The position numbers were made by a program, and so were the translations under genes. A DNA stretch of 64,000 nucleotides. Source: Paludibaculum fermentans. GTDB lineage: Bacteria > Acidobacteriota > Terriglobia > Bryobacterales > Bryobacteraceae. Below the pieces are notes generated by a model. That model was not told where the DNA came from. It searched no databases and saw only the letters and a program-made list of their open reading frames with translations. Shown here one piece after another: positions 44,401 to 53,219 of the stretch (positions are counted from its first letter, which is position 1; the number at the start of each line of letters is the position of its first letter). The stretch lies in assembly GCF_015277775.1 (NCBI RefSeq), contig NZ_CP063849.1:7827501-7891500 (forward strand), in the 5' to 3' direction.

Positions 44401-44798
44401 TGGCCCTTGGAGGAATTGTCCGTCTCCAGCAGAGGCACGGTGGCATCGACGTTCACCACCTCGTTCACCTGGCCAATCTTCAGCGTGAAGTCCACGCGCT
44501 GCCGCGCATTCACGCTCACCGTGACATTCTCAGCGGAGCCTTTCGCAAAGCCTTTGGCTTCCGCCGTAAGGTGATACGTGCCGATGCGGACCGTTGGAAA
44601 TGCAAACTCTCCTGACTCGCCTGTTGTCGAAGTGATCGCGATGCCGGTATCGTTGTTGCGCAGCGTAACGAGCGCGGCCGAAAGCGGCGCGCCCTGCTCA
44701 TCGCGTACTGCGCCTACCACAGCGGCGGAATCGAATTGCGCCAATACCGCAGGACAGATCAGGAGTGAAAACGCAAGTAGAGTGGATCGAATTGTCAT
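41448..44798 (-). CDS. TonB-dependent receptor, Oar-like, with carboxypeptidase-regulatory-like N-domain
   Basis: About 1116 residues from ATG 44798 (TTG 44807 also in frame). Signal peptide, then an Ig-like regulatory domain ('[42 protein letters not shown]'), then a plug ('[47 protein letters not shown]'), and a long beta-barrel ending in 'FALKLIF' with the terminal aromatic residue needed for outer-membrane insertion. Expanded in Acidobacteria, these import large substrates such as oligosaccharides using TonB energy. No SusD-like gene is nearby. Confidence 0.93.
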   Translation of the reverse strand: [1116 protein letters not shown]

Positions 44799-45024
44799 GG
44801 ACCCCAAGTGCTCCCGTTACAGAAATTGCTCCCTTACATCTTGCCGCGCGAACGTTTCAACTCTGAGAATCTACCATGAAGGTTTGACTTCAGGGCCTCA
44901 ATTAATTCGAATGTTTACGGGGAGTTACGCAATGATTCGCAGGTCGGGGCGAACGCCCGCGTTGGGGGTGCGGCTGTGTCGCGCCGAGGGCAGTTCCCGC
45001 GCCGCCGCGCATGGGAGCGTGGCC

Positions 45025-46035
45025 CTACTTGCGGTTGATGCCGAGAAATCGTCCGGTCTCGCGGAACGTCGCCCGCAGGGCGCGCCCCGTTCCTTTGGTG
45101 CTCTTTGCGACCGCGTTCCCTGTTCTTGTGCCGGCTGTTTCGATCGCTCCGCCTGTCTTGTTTCCGCTGACAGCCAGGGCATCCGCCGTGGAGTCGCCTG
45201 CCAGCAGGACAGCTTGCGGAGCGCGCAAGGGAACGTGCAGCGTCATCACGCCCGGATCCTTCCGCTTGTTCAGTGAAACCATCAGTTCTTCGGTGAAGTC
45301 GATGCCCAGTTTCTCCAGCATGGGCCAATGGGTCGACCGGATCCATTCAGTCCCATTCAGTAGGGCTCTGGCCTCGCCTACGTTGATGATGCGTGTGGCC
45401 CGCCAAGCCTTGCTGTTCTCGCACACATCGCCTCCGCAGCCCCACGTACAGGCGCCGCGATGCAGGAACGACGCGTGTTTCCCGCGAGACACCCAGACCG
45501 TCGCCCCACGGTCTTCCGCTTCCAGATCCTTAGCCTTCGCCGCGCTGCTGAAGTCGCAGACCGTATCCTCGTGCGCGGCGGCATACCAGAACAGCGCCTT
45601 CCACTCGTCCTGGGCTCCGGCCGTGGTTTGCGCGCGCACCAGCACGGAGACGTGCTCCGCATCCAGGTCATGCCCGCCCCGGCCGCAGTCCCGCGTCCAA
45701 AGGTGGTAGTAGTGCAATTCGATCAACCGCCCCGATACCGCGGACGATGTACGCGGAAACGCCTGCCCGTAGAGCGTGCCATTTCGGGCCAGTAATTGCG
45801 GCTGCGGCAACCCTGGATGGAACACCGCCGGCAACCCGTCGCACTCCCTGGCGCTCAGTTGCAGCACGGGCACGAACTGCTCCAAAAGCGCCTGCTCCAG
45901 TTCATCGCCCAGACCGTCTCGATCCGCATCCAGTATTACTGCTGCCCGGACCTCATCCTCCACGTCAGCCGGCCGCAATGGCAAGGCCAAGCACACCAAC
46001 AGAAAAAGAGGCATCACTGTCTGGAAAGAACCCAC
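45025..46035 (-). CDS. Secreted protein with Ca-binding-like repeat and VPS62-like core
   Basis: Up to 336 residues (GTG 46035; ATG 46014 would give the signal peptide MPLFLLVCLALPLRPAD). After the signal comes 'AVILDADRDGLGDELEQALLEQFVPVLQL', a dockerin/thrombospondin-3-like acidic loop. The core 'ELHYYHLWTRDCGRGGHDLDAEHVSVLVRAQ' and 'WVSRGKHASFL' resembles VPS62/DUF946-like proteins that share the 'HDxEHV' pattern. The C-terminal ~60 residues are an amphipathic Gly/Ala/Thr-rich tail. Six or more Cys suggest disulfides. The function is unknown. Confidence 0.7.
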   Translation of the reverse strand: MGSFQTVMPLFLLVCLALPLRPADVEDEVRAAVILDADRDGLGDELEQALLEQFVPVLQLSARECDGLPAVFHPGLPQPQLLARNGTLYGQAFPRTSSAVSGRLIELHYYHLWTRDCGRGGHDLDAEHVSVLVRAQTTAGAQDEWKALFWYAAAHEDTVCDFSSAAKAKDLEAEDRGATVWVSRGKHASFLHRGACTWGCGGDVCENSKAWRATRIINVGEARALLNGTEWIRSTHWPMLEKLGIDFTEELMVSLNKRKDPGVMTLHVPLRAPQAVLLAGDSTADALAVSGNKTGGAIETAGTRTGNAVAKSTKGTGRALRATFRETGRFLGINRK

Positions 46036-46125
46036 CCTCCCAGCCTAGCCCAACCCGGCGAGTCGGTCTGTTCTCACGACACTTGTCTGCTTGCAGCCTG
46101 TGCCCCCATGCCCTAACATGTGCAA

Positions 46126-47190
46126 ATGCGCCTGGTCACGGCCGCATTTCTGGTTTCCACTCCGCTTTTCGGCTGCTGGTGTGAGAATGCACTCAGCCCT
46201 TGTCAGGAAATGCGCAGCGAGAACACCGTTTTCGTCGCCCGTGTGATTGTCGACAGCGGCGAAGGTCGCGGCTCCGGTCCGGCTCGCGTCGTCATTGAGG
46301 AACCATTGTGGAACGTTCCCCAGGGTTTGCGCGAGGTGGATGTCGACACGATGGCCGGAACCACTTGCTATCGCCGGCTCAAGACCGGTGAGCGATATGT
46401 GGTCTTTGCTGGGACAGATCCCGGACCGAAGCCCCACTTGTCCATGTCATCCTGCTCCAAGACGTTCTCACTCGCTGGCAATGAGTACCTTCTCAACGCC
46501 CTGCGGGTCAAGGCGCTGGGCGGACCCTCCCGGCTGGTCGGCAAGGTCAGCCGTAGCGGCGTCTCGAACGCCACCCGGCGCCCTATACCCGGAGTCACCG
46601 TCATTGCCCGTTCCTCTGATCAGAGCTTCGAGACCATCACCGACAATGAAGGGCGGTACGAGCTTCGTGCCTTGCCTCCTGGCTTCTACCAGCTCGAAGT
46701 GTCGAAGCCCGGATTTCTTCCCGATGAGGAATACAACAACACTCAGCCTGGCTGGCCCGCACGCGGGAACGCATCAGAACCCTTCGGGGCGCGGCCCGCG
46801 CCGGTCAGCGTGCCCCTCGCCGCTGGATCCTGCGAAGTTTGGGATCTGGCTCTTTGGCCGCGCGGCCGCATTTCCGGACAAGTCTCCTTCCCGGACGGCC
46901 AACCAGTCGCGGGGATCCTTGTCCAGGCCGTTGAGTCGTACAGTCAGGACTGGAGGAAGTCTAAACCAATGCGCACCGCCCGCACCGATGCCGCCGGGCG
47001 CTATTTGATCGAACCCTTGCCGGGCAGCGACTACGTCGTCTCCGTGGATCCAGGCAGCGTTCGTGGACTCGCGCCGTCCGCGGCTGTATTCTTCACCGCC
47101 AAGCGGGGTGAGTCCAACCCTGCCGAGGTTCACGTCAAGGACAACCAGGAAACCACCGGCGTGAACATCACGCTGCCGCCGCCGCATTAG
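46126..47190 (+). CDS. Exported protein with Cys-rich (TIMP/NTR-like) N-domain and carboxypeptidase-regulatory-like repeats
   Basis: About 354 residues from ATG 46126. Signal peptide ends at 'TPLFGCWCENALSPCQ'; 'LFGC' is a poor lipobox, so lipidation is uncertain. The N-domain ('SENTVFVARVIVDSG...YVVFAGTD...SMSSCSKTFSLAGNE') resembles NTR/TIMP-like beta barrels. Two Ig-like CarboxypepD_reg modules follow: 'VTVIARSSDQSFETITDNEGRYELRALPPGFYQLEVSKPGF' and 'RISGQVSFPDGQPVAGILVQAVE...GRYLIEPLPGSDYVVSVDPG'. This is a common acidobacterial surface architecture of unknown role. Confidence 0.78.
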   Translation: MRLVTAAFLVSTPLFGCWCENALSPCQEMRSENTVFVARVIVDSGEGRGSGPARVVIEEPLWNVPQGLREVDVDTMAGTTCYRRLKTGERYVVFAGTDPGPKPHLSMSSCSKTFSLAGNEYLLNALRVKALGGPSRLVGKVSRSGVSNATRRPIPGVTVIARSSDQSFETITDNEGRYELRALPPGFYQLEVSKPGFLPDEEYNNTQPGWPARGNASEPFGARPAPVSVPLAAGSCEVWDLALWPRGRISGQVSFPDGQPVAGILVQAVESYSQDWRKSKPMRTARTDAAGRYLIEPLPGSDYVVSVDPGSVRGLAPSAAVFFTAKRGESNPAEVHVKDNQETTGVNITLPPPH

Positions 47191-47204
47191 CTTTCTGCCC
47201 TGCC

Positions 47205-47714
47205 TCACCGCCGCGGAAACCCGCGAAACACTCCATCCCTCTCCACCGCATCGGCAAACTCGAAGAAATCCATATTTGCGATGGAAAGATTGTTCTCGAT
47301 GCTCTGGATAGCCGCGGGAATCGCCCGGAACGAGCGCCCCTTCTCCGCGTGTAGATCCACCACCAGGATCGGGAACTCCGGTTGGCCCACCGTCGTTCCA
47401 TCGACGACGAACAGCACCGTGTGTTTGTAGTTCTGCGGCACGAGCGCCACCAGCGCGTCCTTGCTCAACCCACGGAAAATGACGTCATCCAGAAATTCGA
47501 CATGCGCGTAAAACTCATTGCCCGGCGCTTGCACCGGCGCGCGCACCATCTCGCAAATCTTCTTCCATTCCCGCTCATGGCCGAACTCCGTCCGGATCAC
47601 GAGAGGACTCACTGTGTCTGGCAGGGAACGAGGAGCCAAGACCTGCGGCGGAGCGTGACACGCCCCCGCAAAGACGCATGTCACAAGAATGCCGCTGAGG
47701 ATCCACGCGTGCAT
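47205..47714 (-). CDS. Putative lipoprotein, DUF6924-like
   Basis: 169 residues. The signal ends in the lipobox 'VFAGAC'. The body ('PLVIRTEFGHEREWKKICEMV', 'FYAHVEFLDDVIFRGLSKDALVALVP', 'HTVLFVVDGTTV', 'RSFRAIPAAIQSIENNLSIANMDFFEFADAV') resembles the DUF6924 family of unknown function, which is usually cytosolic. Lipidation would place this one in the envelope. It converges on the gene at 46126 with a 14-bp gap. Confidence 0.7.
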   Translation of the reverse strand: MHAWILSGILVTCVFAGACHAPPQVLAPRSLPDTVSPLVIRTEFGHEREWKKICEMVRAPVQAPGNEFYAHVEFLDDVIFRGLSKDALVALVPQNYKHTVLFVVDGTTVGQPEFPILVVDLHAEKGRSFRAIPAAIQSIENNLSIANMDFFEFADAVERDGVFRGFPRR

Positions 47715-47813
47715 GGCGTGCCGCCATTCTATCCCAGCTCACAATGCGTACGGCCCGAAGCAAGGCGAGCACCCCTCTGGCCGCGTCATCCATCGACTAA
47801 GCTGGGGTTTCAC

Positions 47814-48170
47814 ATGGAACCACCCCCGCCGCCAACCGGACCCCTCGTTGCGGTGAAGCTCCTCCACACCGGCGTGTGGCTCTTCTTCGTCGCCTGCATC
47901 GTGTCGATCCCCGTCACCGCAGCCCTGCGCCGGTTCTCCTGGGCGGCCGCAGCCTTCGGCCTGGTTCTGCTGGAATGCGCCATCCTGGCCGCCAACCGCG
48001 GCCGCTGCCCTCTCACCGATGTCGCCGCGCGCTTCACCCCAGAGCGTGCCGACAACTTCGATATCTACCTGCCGCTCTGGCTCGGGCGCCACAACAAGTC
48101 CATCTTCGGGACCCTCTTCCTGGCCGGATCTCTCTTCGCCCTCTGGCACTGGCTGCAATTCCGCGCCTAG
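47814..48170 (+). CDS. Small membrane protein, unknown function
   Basis: 118 residues from ATG 47814. Three hydrophobic segments are visible (~12-35, ~40-58, ~95-115). The loop between the second and third holds the conserved-looking 'NRGRCPLTDVAARFTPERADNFDIYLPLWLGRHNK', somewhat like DUF2784 proteins, which also carry a 'CPLT' loop. No function can be given. Confidence 0.7.
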   Translation: MEPPPPPTGPLVAVKLLHTGVWLFFVACIVSIPVTAALRRFSWAAAAFGLVLLECAILAANRGRCPLTDVAARFTPERADNFDIYLPLWLGRHNKSIFGTLFLAGSLFALWHWLQFRA

Positions 48171-48292
48171 TTCTCATACCTGCCGCCCGCGTCCGCCATG
48201 CTACGATGGTCCCCATTCCAGAGAGGGCGTAGCGCTGTCAAGGCACTCACCAGGGCCGGCGCAGGCCCGATGCACCAACAGGAGGGAAATCC

Positions 48293-48640
48293 ATGGGACG
48301 CCCGGTTGTTCACTTCGAAATCGGCTGCCGCGACAAAGCCAAAACCGGTGACTTCTTTTCCAGGCTCTTTGACTGGCAGATCCAGGATGCCGGCCCTGCC
48401 GGAATCATCGATACCGCCAGCGGGCAGGGCATCGCCGGCCACATCACCGCCCTGGGCCATGAGCCCCACAACTACACGATGTTCTATGTCGAAGTCGAAG
48501 ACGTCCAGGCCTCGCTCGACAAGGCCGTCGAACTCGGCGGCGCCAAGGTCGTCGGACCCATTCCTATCCCCACCGGCACCTTCGCCTGGTTCAAGGATCC
48601 CGAAGGCAACGTGATCGGGCTCGTCAAAACAAACAACTAG
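48293..48640 (+). CDS. VOC-family protein (glyoxalase-like)
   Basis: 115 residues with AGGAGGG upstream of the ATG. One VOC unit: 'VVHFEIGCRDKAKTGDFFSRLFDWQIQ', 'FYVEVEDVQASLDKAVELGGAKVVGPIPIP' and 'FAWFKDPEGNVIGLVK'. The usual terminal metal ligand Glu is replaced by Gly (IGL), so a catalytic metal site may be missing, as in antibiotic-binding relatives. Cytosolic, monocistronic. Confidence 0.87.
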   Translation: MGRPVVHFEIGCRDKAKTGDFFSRLFDWQIQDAGPAGIIDTASGQGIAGHITALGHEPHNYTMFYVEVEDVQASLDKAVELGGAKVVGPIPIPTGTFAWFKDPEGNVIGLVKTNN

Positions 48641-48652
48641 GGGACTGGCCCG

Positions 48653-51343
48653 CTACTCGTACCGCAGCGCCCGCGTTGGTGCGATCCGTGTCGCCGACCG
48701 TGCCGGTACATACGCCGCGAACGTCGTCACCAGCAGCATCACCGGCACCACCACCAGGTAGGCCAGTACGTCCACGCCACCCGCGTTGAACAGCATCGAG
48801 TTCAGCAGCCGCTCTACCGCAAACCCCAGCCCCAGCCCGATCACCGTCCCGATGCCCACCAGCACCAGGCCCTTGCCCATCATCAGCCGCAGCACGTCCA
48901 TCTGATTCGCGCCGATCGCCATCCGGATCCCGATCTCCCGCGTCCGGCGCGCGACATTGTAGGCCACCAGTCCATACAGGCCCGCCATCGCCAGCAGCAG
49001 CCCCACCGCGCCGAAGGTCCCCACCAGGTTGATCGCCACCTGCGGTCCATCCACCGACGCGTAACGGTACAAATCCTCATACGTCCGGGTCTCAATCATC
49101 GGCATGTTCGGATCCAGCCCGCGCACCACATCCTTCACCGGCTGCACCAGTTGCATCGGATCGCCGCTCGTCTTCACCATCAGCACCATCCGCGGAGCCG
49201 CATGCTGCGCCATCGGCAGGTAAACGAAATCCATCGCCTTCTCGAACGTCTCGCCATACTTCACCGTCTGCGCGATCCCCACAATCCGCACCGCGGGCCC
49301 CGTCCGCCCGTCCATCCGGAAGTGCTTGCCCACCGCGTCTTCGTTCGGCCAGTAGTGCCTGGCGAAATGCTCATTCACAATCGCGACCCGCGGCGCCTCC
49401 GCGCTATCGGACTCCGCAAAACCACGGCCGCGCGTAATCCCAATCCCCATCGTCGGGAAGTACCCCGCATTCACCGTGTCCATCTTCGTCTGGAAACTCT
49501 CCCGATCCCTCGGCATCTCGAAACCGTCCGGCACAAATGCCAGTTGTTCGAAACTGTCCAGGCCCAGCGGCGGATTCTGCGTCAACCCGGTGCTCCGCAC
49601 GGCCGCCGTGCCCCGCAGCCGCTCGGTCAGCAGCCGGTAGAACTGCTGCGTCTGCGCTTCCGAATACTGAATCAGCCGCGGATCGAACTTCACCATCAAC
49701 AGGTGATCCTTCGCGAATCCGATGCCTTCACCCAGGCTGCTGCGGAACCCACGCACCATCAGGAACGACGCGGCCAGCAGCATCAGCGACATCGCCACCT
49801 GCGACACCACCAGGGCGTTCCGGCCCCACAGCCGCCTCCGTCCGGGCATATCCACATCCGCTGTCTTCAGCCCCGCCGCCAGGTCCATCCGCGTACTCTG
49901 CAGCGCCGGAGCCAGGCCGCAGAACAGCGCGCACAACACCGACAGCGCCAGGCTCGCCGTCAGCACCCGCAGGTCCATCCGGAACGGCACCGTCACCGGC
50001 AGGTCCGCCGGGATCTCAAAACGCTGCAGTAGCTCGATCCCCGCATAGCCCACTCCAATCCCGCCCAGCCCGCCCAGAATCGCGATCACCAGGCTCTCCG
50101 TCAGCAGCAGCCGGATCAGCCGGAACCGTCCGGCGCCCATCGCCAGACGCACCGCGATCTCCCTCGTCCGTGTCCGCGCCCGGCTCAGCATCAGCCCCGC
50201 CGCGTTCGTACATGCCACCAGCAGCACGCCCAGCGCCAGCATGGTGAAGATCACGCTGAACTTCCAGTTCACGTCATCTTCACGCGTCCGCAACTCGAAC
50301 TGCGTACGCACCACCGCTCCACGATCCCGGTTGAACTTTGGGTACTCGCGCTCAAATCCCCGCGCCAGCAGGTCCATCTCATGCTGCGCCTGCGCTTGCG
50401 TCACTTCGCGTTTCAGCCGCGCCCGCACCAGCAACTCCCGGTCGTCCCGATCCACGAAGAAGCTCTTCCGCGGATCCGTCGAGAACAGCTTCGCCATCGC
50501 CAGCGGTACATAGAATTCCGGCCGGCTGAAGATGAGCATGCCCGGGAACGACTCCGGAGCCACGCCGATCACCGTAAACTCCGCTCCATTCAACCGCACC
50601 ACCCGGCCCACAACACTCGGATCGCTGGCAAACTCCCGCTTCCAAAACCCCGGAGCCAGCACCACCACCGCATCCCGCCCCGGCACCGTGTCCTCGTCAT
50701 CCCGGAATCCACGGCCAAGCTGCGGCTCCACACCCAGCACCCGGAAGTAGTTGCCCGAGACCAGCATGCCGCCGCGCACCACCGGCGTCGTGTCCGCCTT
50801 CGCGCTGAAGCCCACCGCGCTCAACGGCAGGCTCGCAGCCACTCCGCTGTAGCTCTCCGCGTGCGCCTTCAGGTCCATGTACTCGCGGTAGGAGAACGCG
50901 TCATACCGGTTGTCCCGCGACGAACTCATCAGCGTCATGATCTCGCCCGGGCTCGCCACCGGATACGGCCGGAACACCAGCGCATCCAGCATGCTGAACG
51001 GCGTCGCCGTCATCCCGATCCCCAGCGCGATCGTCATCACCACAAACGCTGTCAGCCCCGGAGTACGCCGCAGGCTCCGCATCGCATACCGCACGTCATC
51101 CAGGAAATCCGTCAGCCACTGCACCTGCCGCAGGTCGCGCATCTCTTCCTTGCGCTGCTCCAGGCCGTCCATCGCCCGCAACGCCCGGTATCGCGCCTCC
51201 GCCGGAGACAGCCCCTCGGCAATGCCCTCTTCAATCTTGTGCTCCAGGTGGAATTGGAGCTCTTCCTCCAACTCCCGCTCCATCCTCCGCCGCAGCAGAA
51301 TCGACTTCAGCCGCAACGGCAGCGTGTACCACCAGTGCTCCAT
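48653..51343 (-). CDS. ADOP-family permease, second copy (FtsX/MacB type)
   Basis: 896 residues from ATG 51343 (51349 also in frame). Same layout as the permease at 18.5-21.1 kb: cytosolic helical region ('RRRMERELEEELQFHLEHKIEEGIAEGLSPAEARYRALRAM'), then two MacB-core/FtsX halves ('TIALGIGMTATPFSMLDALVFRPYPVASPGEI' and 'SQVAMSLMLLAASFLMVRGF'), ending 'VPARSATRIAPTRALRYE'. No ATPase is adjacent. The two ADOP proteins here are clearly diverged, so this is an old duplication rather than a recent one. PadR lies 12 bp upstream. Confidence 0.9.
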   Translation of the reverse strand: MEHWWYTLPLRLKSILLRRRMERELEEELQFHLEHKIEEGIAEGLSPAEARYRALRAMDGLEQRKEEMRDLRQVQWLTDFLDDVRYAMRSLRRTPGLTAFVVMTIALGIGMTATPFSMLDALVFRPYPVASPGEIMTLMSSSRDNRYDAFSYREYMDLKAHAESYSGVAASLPLSAVGFSAKADTTPVVRGGMLVSGNYFRVLGVEPQLGRGFRDDEDTVPGRDAVVVLAPGFWKREFASDPSVVGRVVRLNGAEFTVIGVAPESFPGMLIFSRPEFYVPLAMAKLFSTDPRKSFFVDRDDRELLVRARLKREVTQAQAQHEMDLLARGFEREYPKFNRDRGAVVRTQFELRTREDDVNWKFSVIFTMLALGVLLVACTNAAGLMLSRARTRTREIAVRLAMGAGRFRLIRLLLTESLVIAILGGLGGIGVGYAGIELLQRFEIPADLPVTVPFRMDLRVLTASLALSVLCALFCGLAPALQSTRMDLAAGLKTADVDMPGRRRLWGRNALVVSQVAMSLMLLAASFLMVRGFRSSLGEGIGFAKDHLLMVKFDPRLIQYSEAQTQQFYRLLTERLRGTAAVRSTGLTQNPPLGLDSFEQLAFVPDGFEMPRDRESFQTKMDTVNAGYFPTMGIGITRGRGFAESDSAEAPRVAIVNEHFARHYWPNEDAVGKHFRMDGRTGPAVRIVGIAQTVKYGETFEKAMDFVYLPMAQHAAPRMVLMVKTSGDPMQLVQPVKDVVRGLDPNMPMIETRTYEDLYRYASVDGPQVAINLVGTFGAVGLLLAMAGLYGLVAYNVARRTREIGIRMAIGANQMDVLRLMMGKGLVLVGIGTVIGLGLGFAVERLLNSMLFNAGGVDVLAYLVVVPVMLLVTTFAAYVPARSATRIAPTRALRYE

Positions 51344-51355
51344 TCGCATAGGTCC

Positions 51356-51691
51356 CTAAGCCTCCGAGATCTGCACCACGTTGGTGATGGCGGTCGACAG
51401 CCGCTGCCAGTTCGCCGTCTCCGTCTCCAGCTGTTTCCGCCCCAGCCGCGTCACGGAATAAAACTTCGCGCGCCGGTTGTTCTCCGTCTGCTTCCACTCC
51501 GCCTGGATCCAGCCCTCCTGCTCCAGCTTGTGTAATGCGGGATACAGCGACCCCTCGCTCACCTGCAGCACATCGCCCGAAATCGATCGCAGGCGCAGGC
51601 TGATCGCCCACCCATGCAGCGGCTCCAGCGCCAGAATCTTCAGCAGCAGCAGGTCCAGCGTGCCCTGCACAAGGTCGTTAGGCTTGCTCAT
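51356..51691 (-). CDS. PadR-family regulator of the second ADOP operon
   Basis: 111 residues: 'DLVQGTLDLLLLKILALEPLHGWAISLRLRSIS' and 'VSEGSLYPALHKLEQEGWIQAEWKQTENNRRAKFYSVTRLGRKQLE', the acidobacterial PadR subtype that accompanies ADOP genes. It is diverged from the PadR at 21.1 kb. First gene of a two-gene operon. Confidence 0.92.
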   Translation of the reverse strand: MSKPNDLVQGTLDLLLLKILALEPLHGWAISLRLRSISGDVLQVSEGSLYPALHKLEQEGWIQAEWKQTENNRRAKFYSVTRLGRKQLETETANWQRLSTAITNVVQISEA

Positions 51692-51816
51692 CTCGGTTTC
51701 CTAGATGAGTGTACGAAGACTTCCCTCGGTAAGCAAGAGGAAAGTTCGAGTCATCGCCCGCCCGCCCCGCTACAATGACAGCATTGTGCCCACCCGGCAC
51801 TAGTAAGGACACCGCC

Positions 51817-53160
51817 ATGAACATCTCGCGGACGAACGGTCACCCGCACGGTCTCCGCCACGCTCCGGCCTTCTTCCTCTTTCTCAGCCTTCTGGCCCAG
51901 GCCGCGCCACGGCCCGCACCCCTCACCCTCCACCACCCGGTCCAGGATAAGAACTTCTACCTCCTCTCTTCCATCGAGCAGACTCCGTCCGTCCGAGCCC
52001 TCATCCAAGCCGATCCCGGCCTCGCCCAACTCGCCGCCGCCAAACGCGCCGCCCTGGCGGACGCCCCCCGAGCCTGCGCCGCCGACGTCGAATGCTACGC
52101 CAAAGCCATGCGCTGGTCCGACGACGAAATCGCCCAGGCCCGCGCGGCCTTCACCCGCCTCGCCGCCAACCCCGCCATGGCCCGCTTTGTCGAAGGCGTC
52201 CTCCGCCCCTCCGGCATGTTCCAGCGCTACAGCGCGAAGCCCTCCGCCGCCCTGCTCGAGACCGCCTGGGAAGACGCCGCCCGCAAAATGAATCGCGCCA
52301 TCGACCTCTTCGCCATTGGCCAGTCCCCGCAGCGCATGCCCGGTCCACCCCCATCCGGCCCGCCGCCCCAGGCCGCTCCCGGCGCTCCGGCCCAACCACC
52401 GCGCGGACCCCGTTTCGACCTCACCTCCTACGACGTCAAATCGCCAGCCTTCGCCCGCATGGTCCAGATCATGGCCGGCATCGTCGGCAGCGACCCCAAG
52501 TCGCTCGAACTCTTCTTCCAGCCGTCGCTCAAGTTCTCCATCGAACTCCTCCTGCTCCACGGCCATGACGAAGCCGGCCGCCACGAGCCCCTGGAATCGG
52601 GCGAAAACCGCGCCGCCCTCGCCCGCATCGCCACCACCCCATGGGCGAATTACCCCTATACCGTCATCGTGGTTCTCGGCAATGGACCCGAACGCGACGG
52701 CGTCGCCCTCGCCCCTGTCGGCCGCCTCCGCCTCATGCTCGCCGTTCGTGAATTTCGCGAGAAGAAGGCCCCCTTCCTGCTAGTCACGGGCGGCTACGTC
52801 CACCCCAACCTCACCCCCTACAGCGAAGCCATGGAGATGAAGAAGGCCCTGCGCACGGAGTTCGGTATCCCCGAGGACGCCATCCTCGTCGACCCCCAGG
52901 CGCGCCGCACCACCACCAACCTCCGCAACGCCGCGCGGCTCATCTTCCGCTATGGCATCCCCGCCGATCGCAAGGGCCTCATCCTGACGGATCAACTCCA
53001 CAGCGCCACCATCGAGACGCCAGCATTCCTGGAGCGCTGCGTCCGCGACTTCGGCTACGAACCGGTCCGCCTCCTGTCGCGCATCTCCCCCTTCGATCTC
53101 GAGTTCACGCCCTTGATCGACTCACTCCACGCCGACGCGACGGACCTCCTGGATCCATAA
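51817..53160 (+). CDS. Exported YdcF/SanA-like DUF218 protein
   Basis: 447 residues from ATG 51817 (TAAGGAC upstream). Signal-peptide-like N-terminus ('APAFFLFLSLLAQAAPRPAPL'), a ~250-residue helical region with a Pro-rich linker, then a DUF218 domain: 'YTVIVVLGNGPERDGVALAPVGRLRLMLAVREFREKKAPFLLVTGGYVHPN' and 'DAILVDPQARRTTTNLRNAARLI'. DUF218 proteins include SanA, ElyC and YdcF, linked to envelope polysaccharide or vancomycin tolerance. The long N-terminal region is not part of the usual family. Confidence 0.85.
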   Translation: MNISRTNGHPHGLRHAPAFFLFLSLLAQAAPRPAPLTLHHPVQDKNFYLLSSIEQTPSVRALIQADPGLAQLAAAKRAALADAPRACAADVECYAKAMRWSDDEIAQARAAFTRLAANPAMARFVEGVLRPSGMFQRYSAKPSAALLETAWEDAARKMNRAIDLFAIGQSPQRMPGPPPSGPPPQAAPGAPAQPPRGPRFDLTSYDVKSPAFARMVQIMAGIVGSDPKSLELFFQPSLKFSIELLLLHGHDEAGRHEPLESGENRAALARIATTPWANYPYTVIVVLGNGPERDGVALAPVGRLRLMLAVREFREKKAPFLLVTGGYVHPNLTPYSEAMEMKKALRTEFGIPEDAILVDPQARRTTTNLRNAARLIFRYGIPADRKGLILTDQLHSATIETPAFLERCVRDFGYEPVRLLSRISPFDLEFTPLIDSLHADATDLLDP

Positions 53161-53219
53161 ATCCACCCGCGCCCACTCCACAGGACGGTCCGGCGCCCGG
53201 GCCGTCCGGCGCGCAGCAA

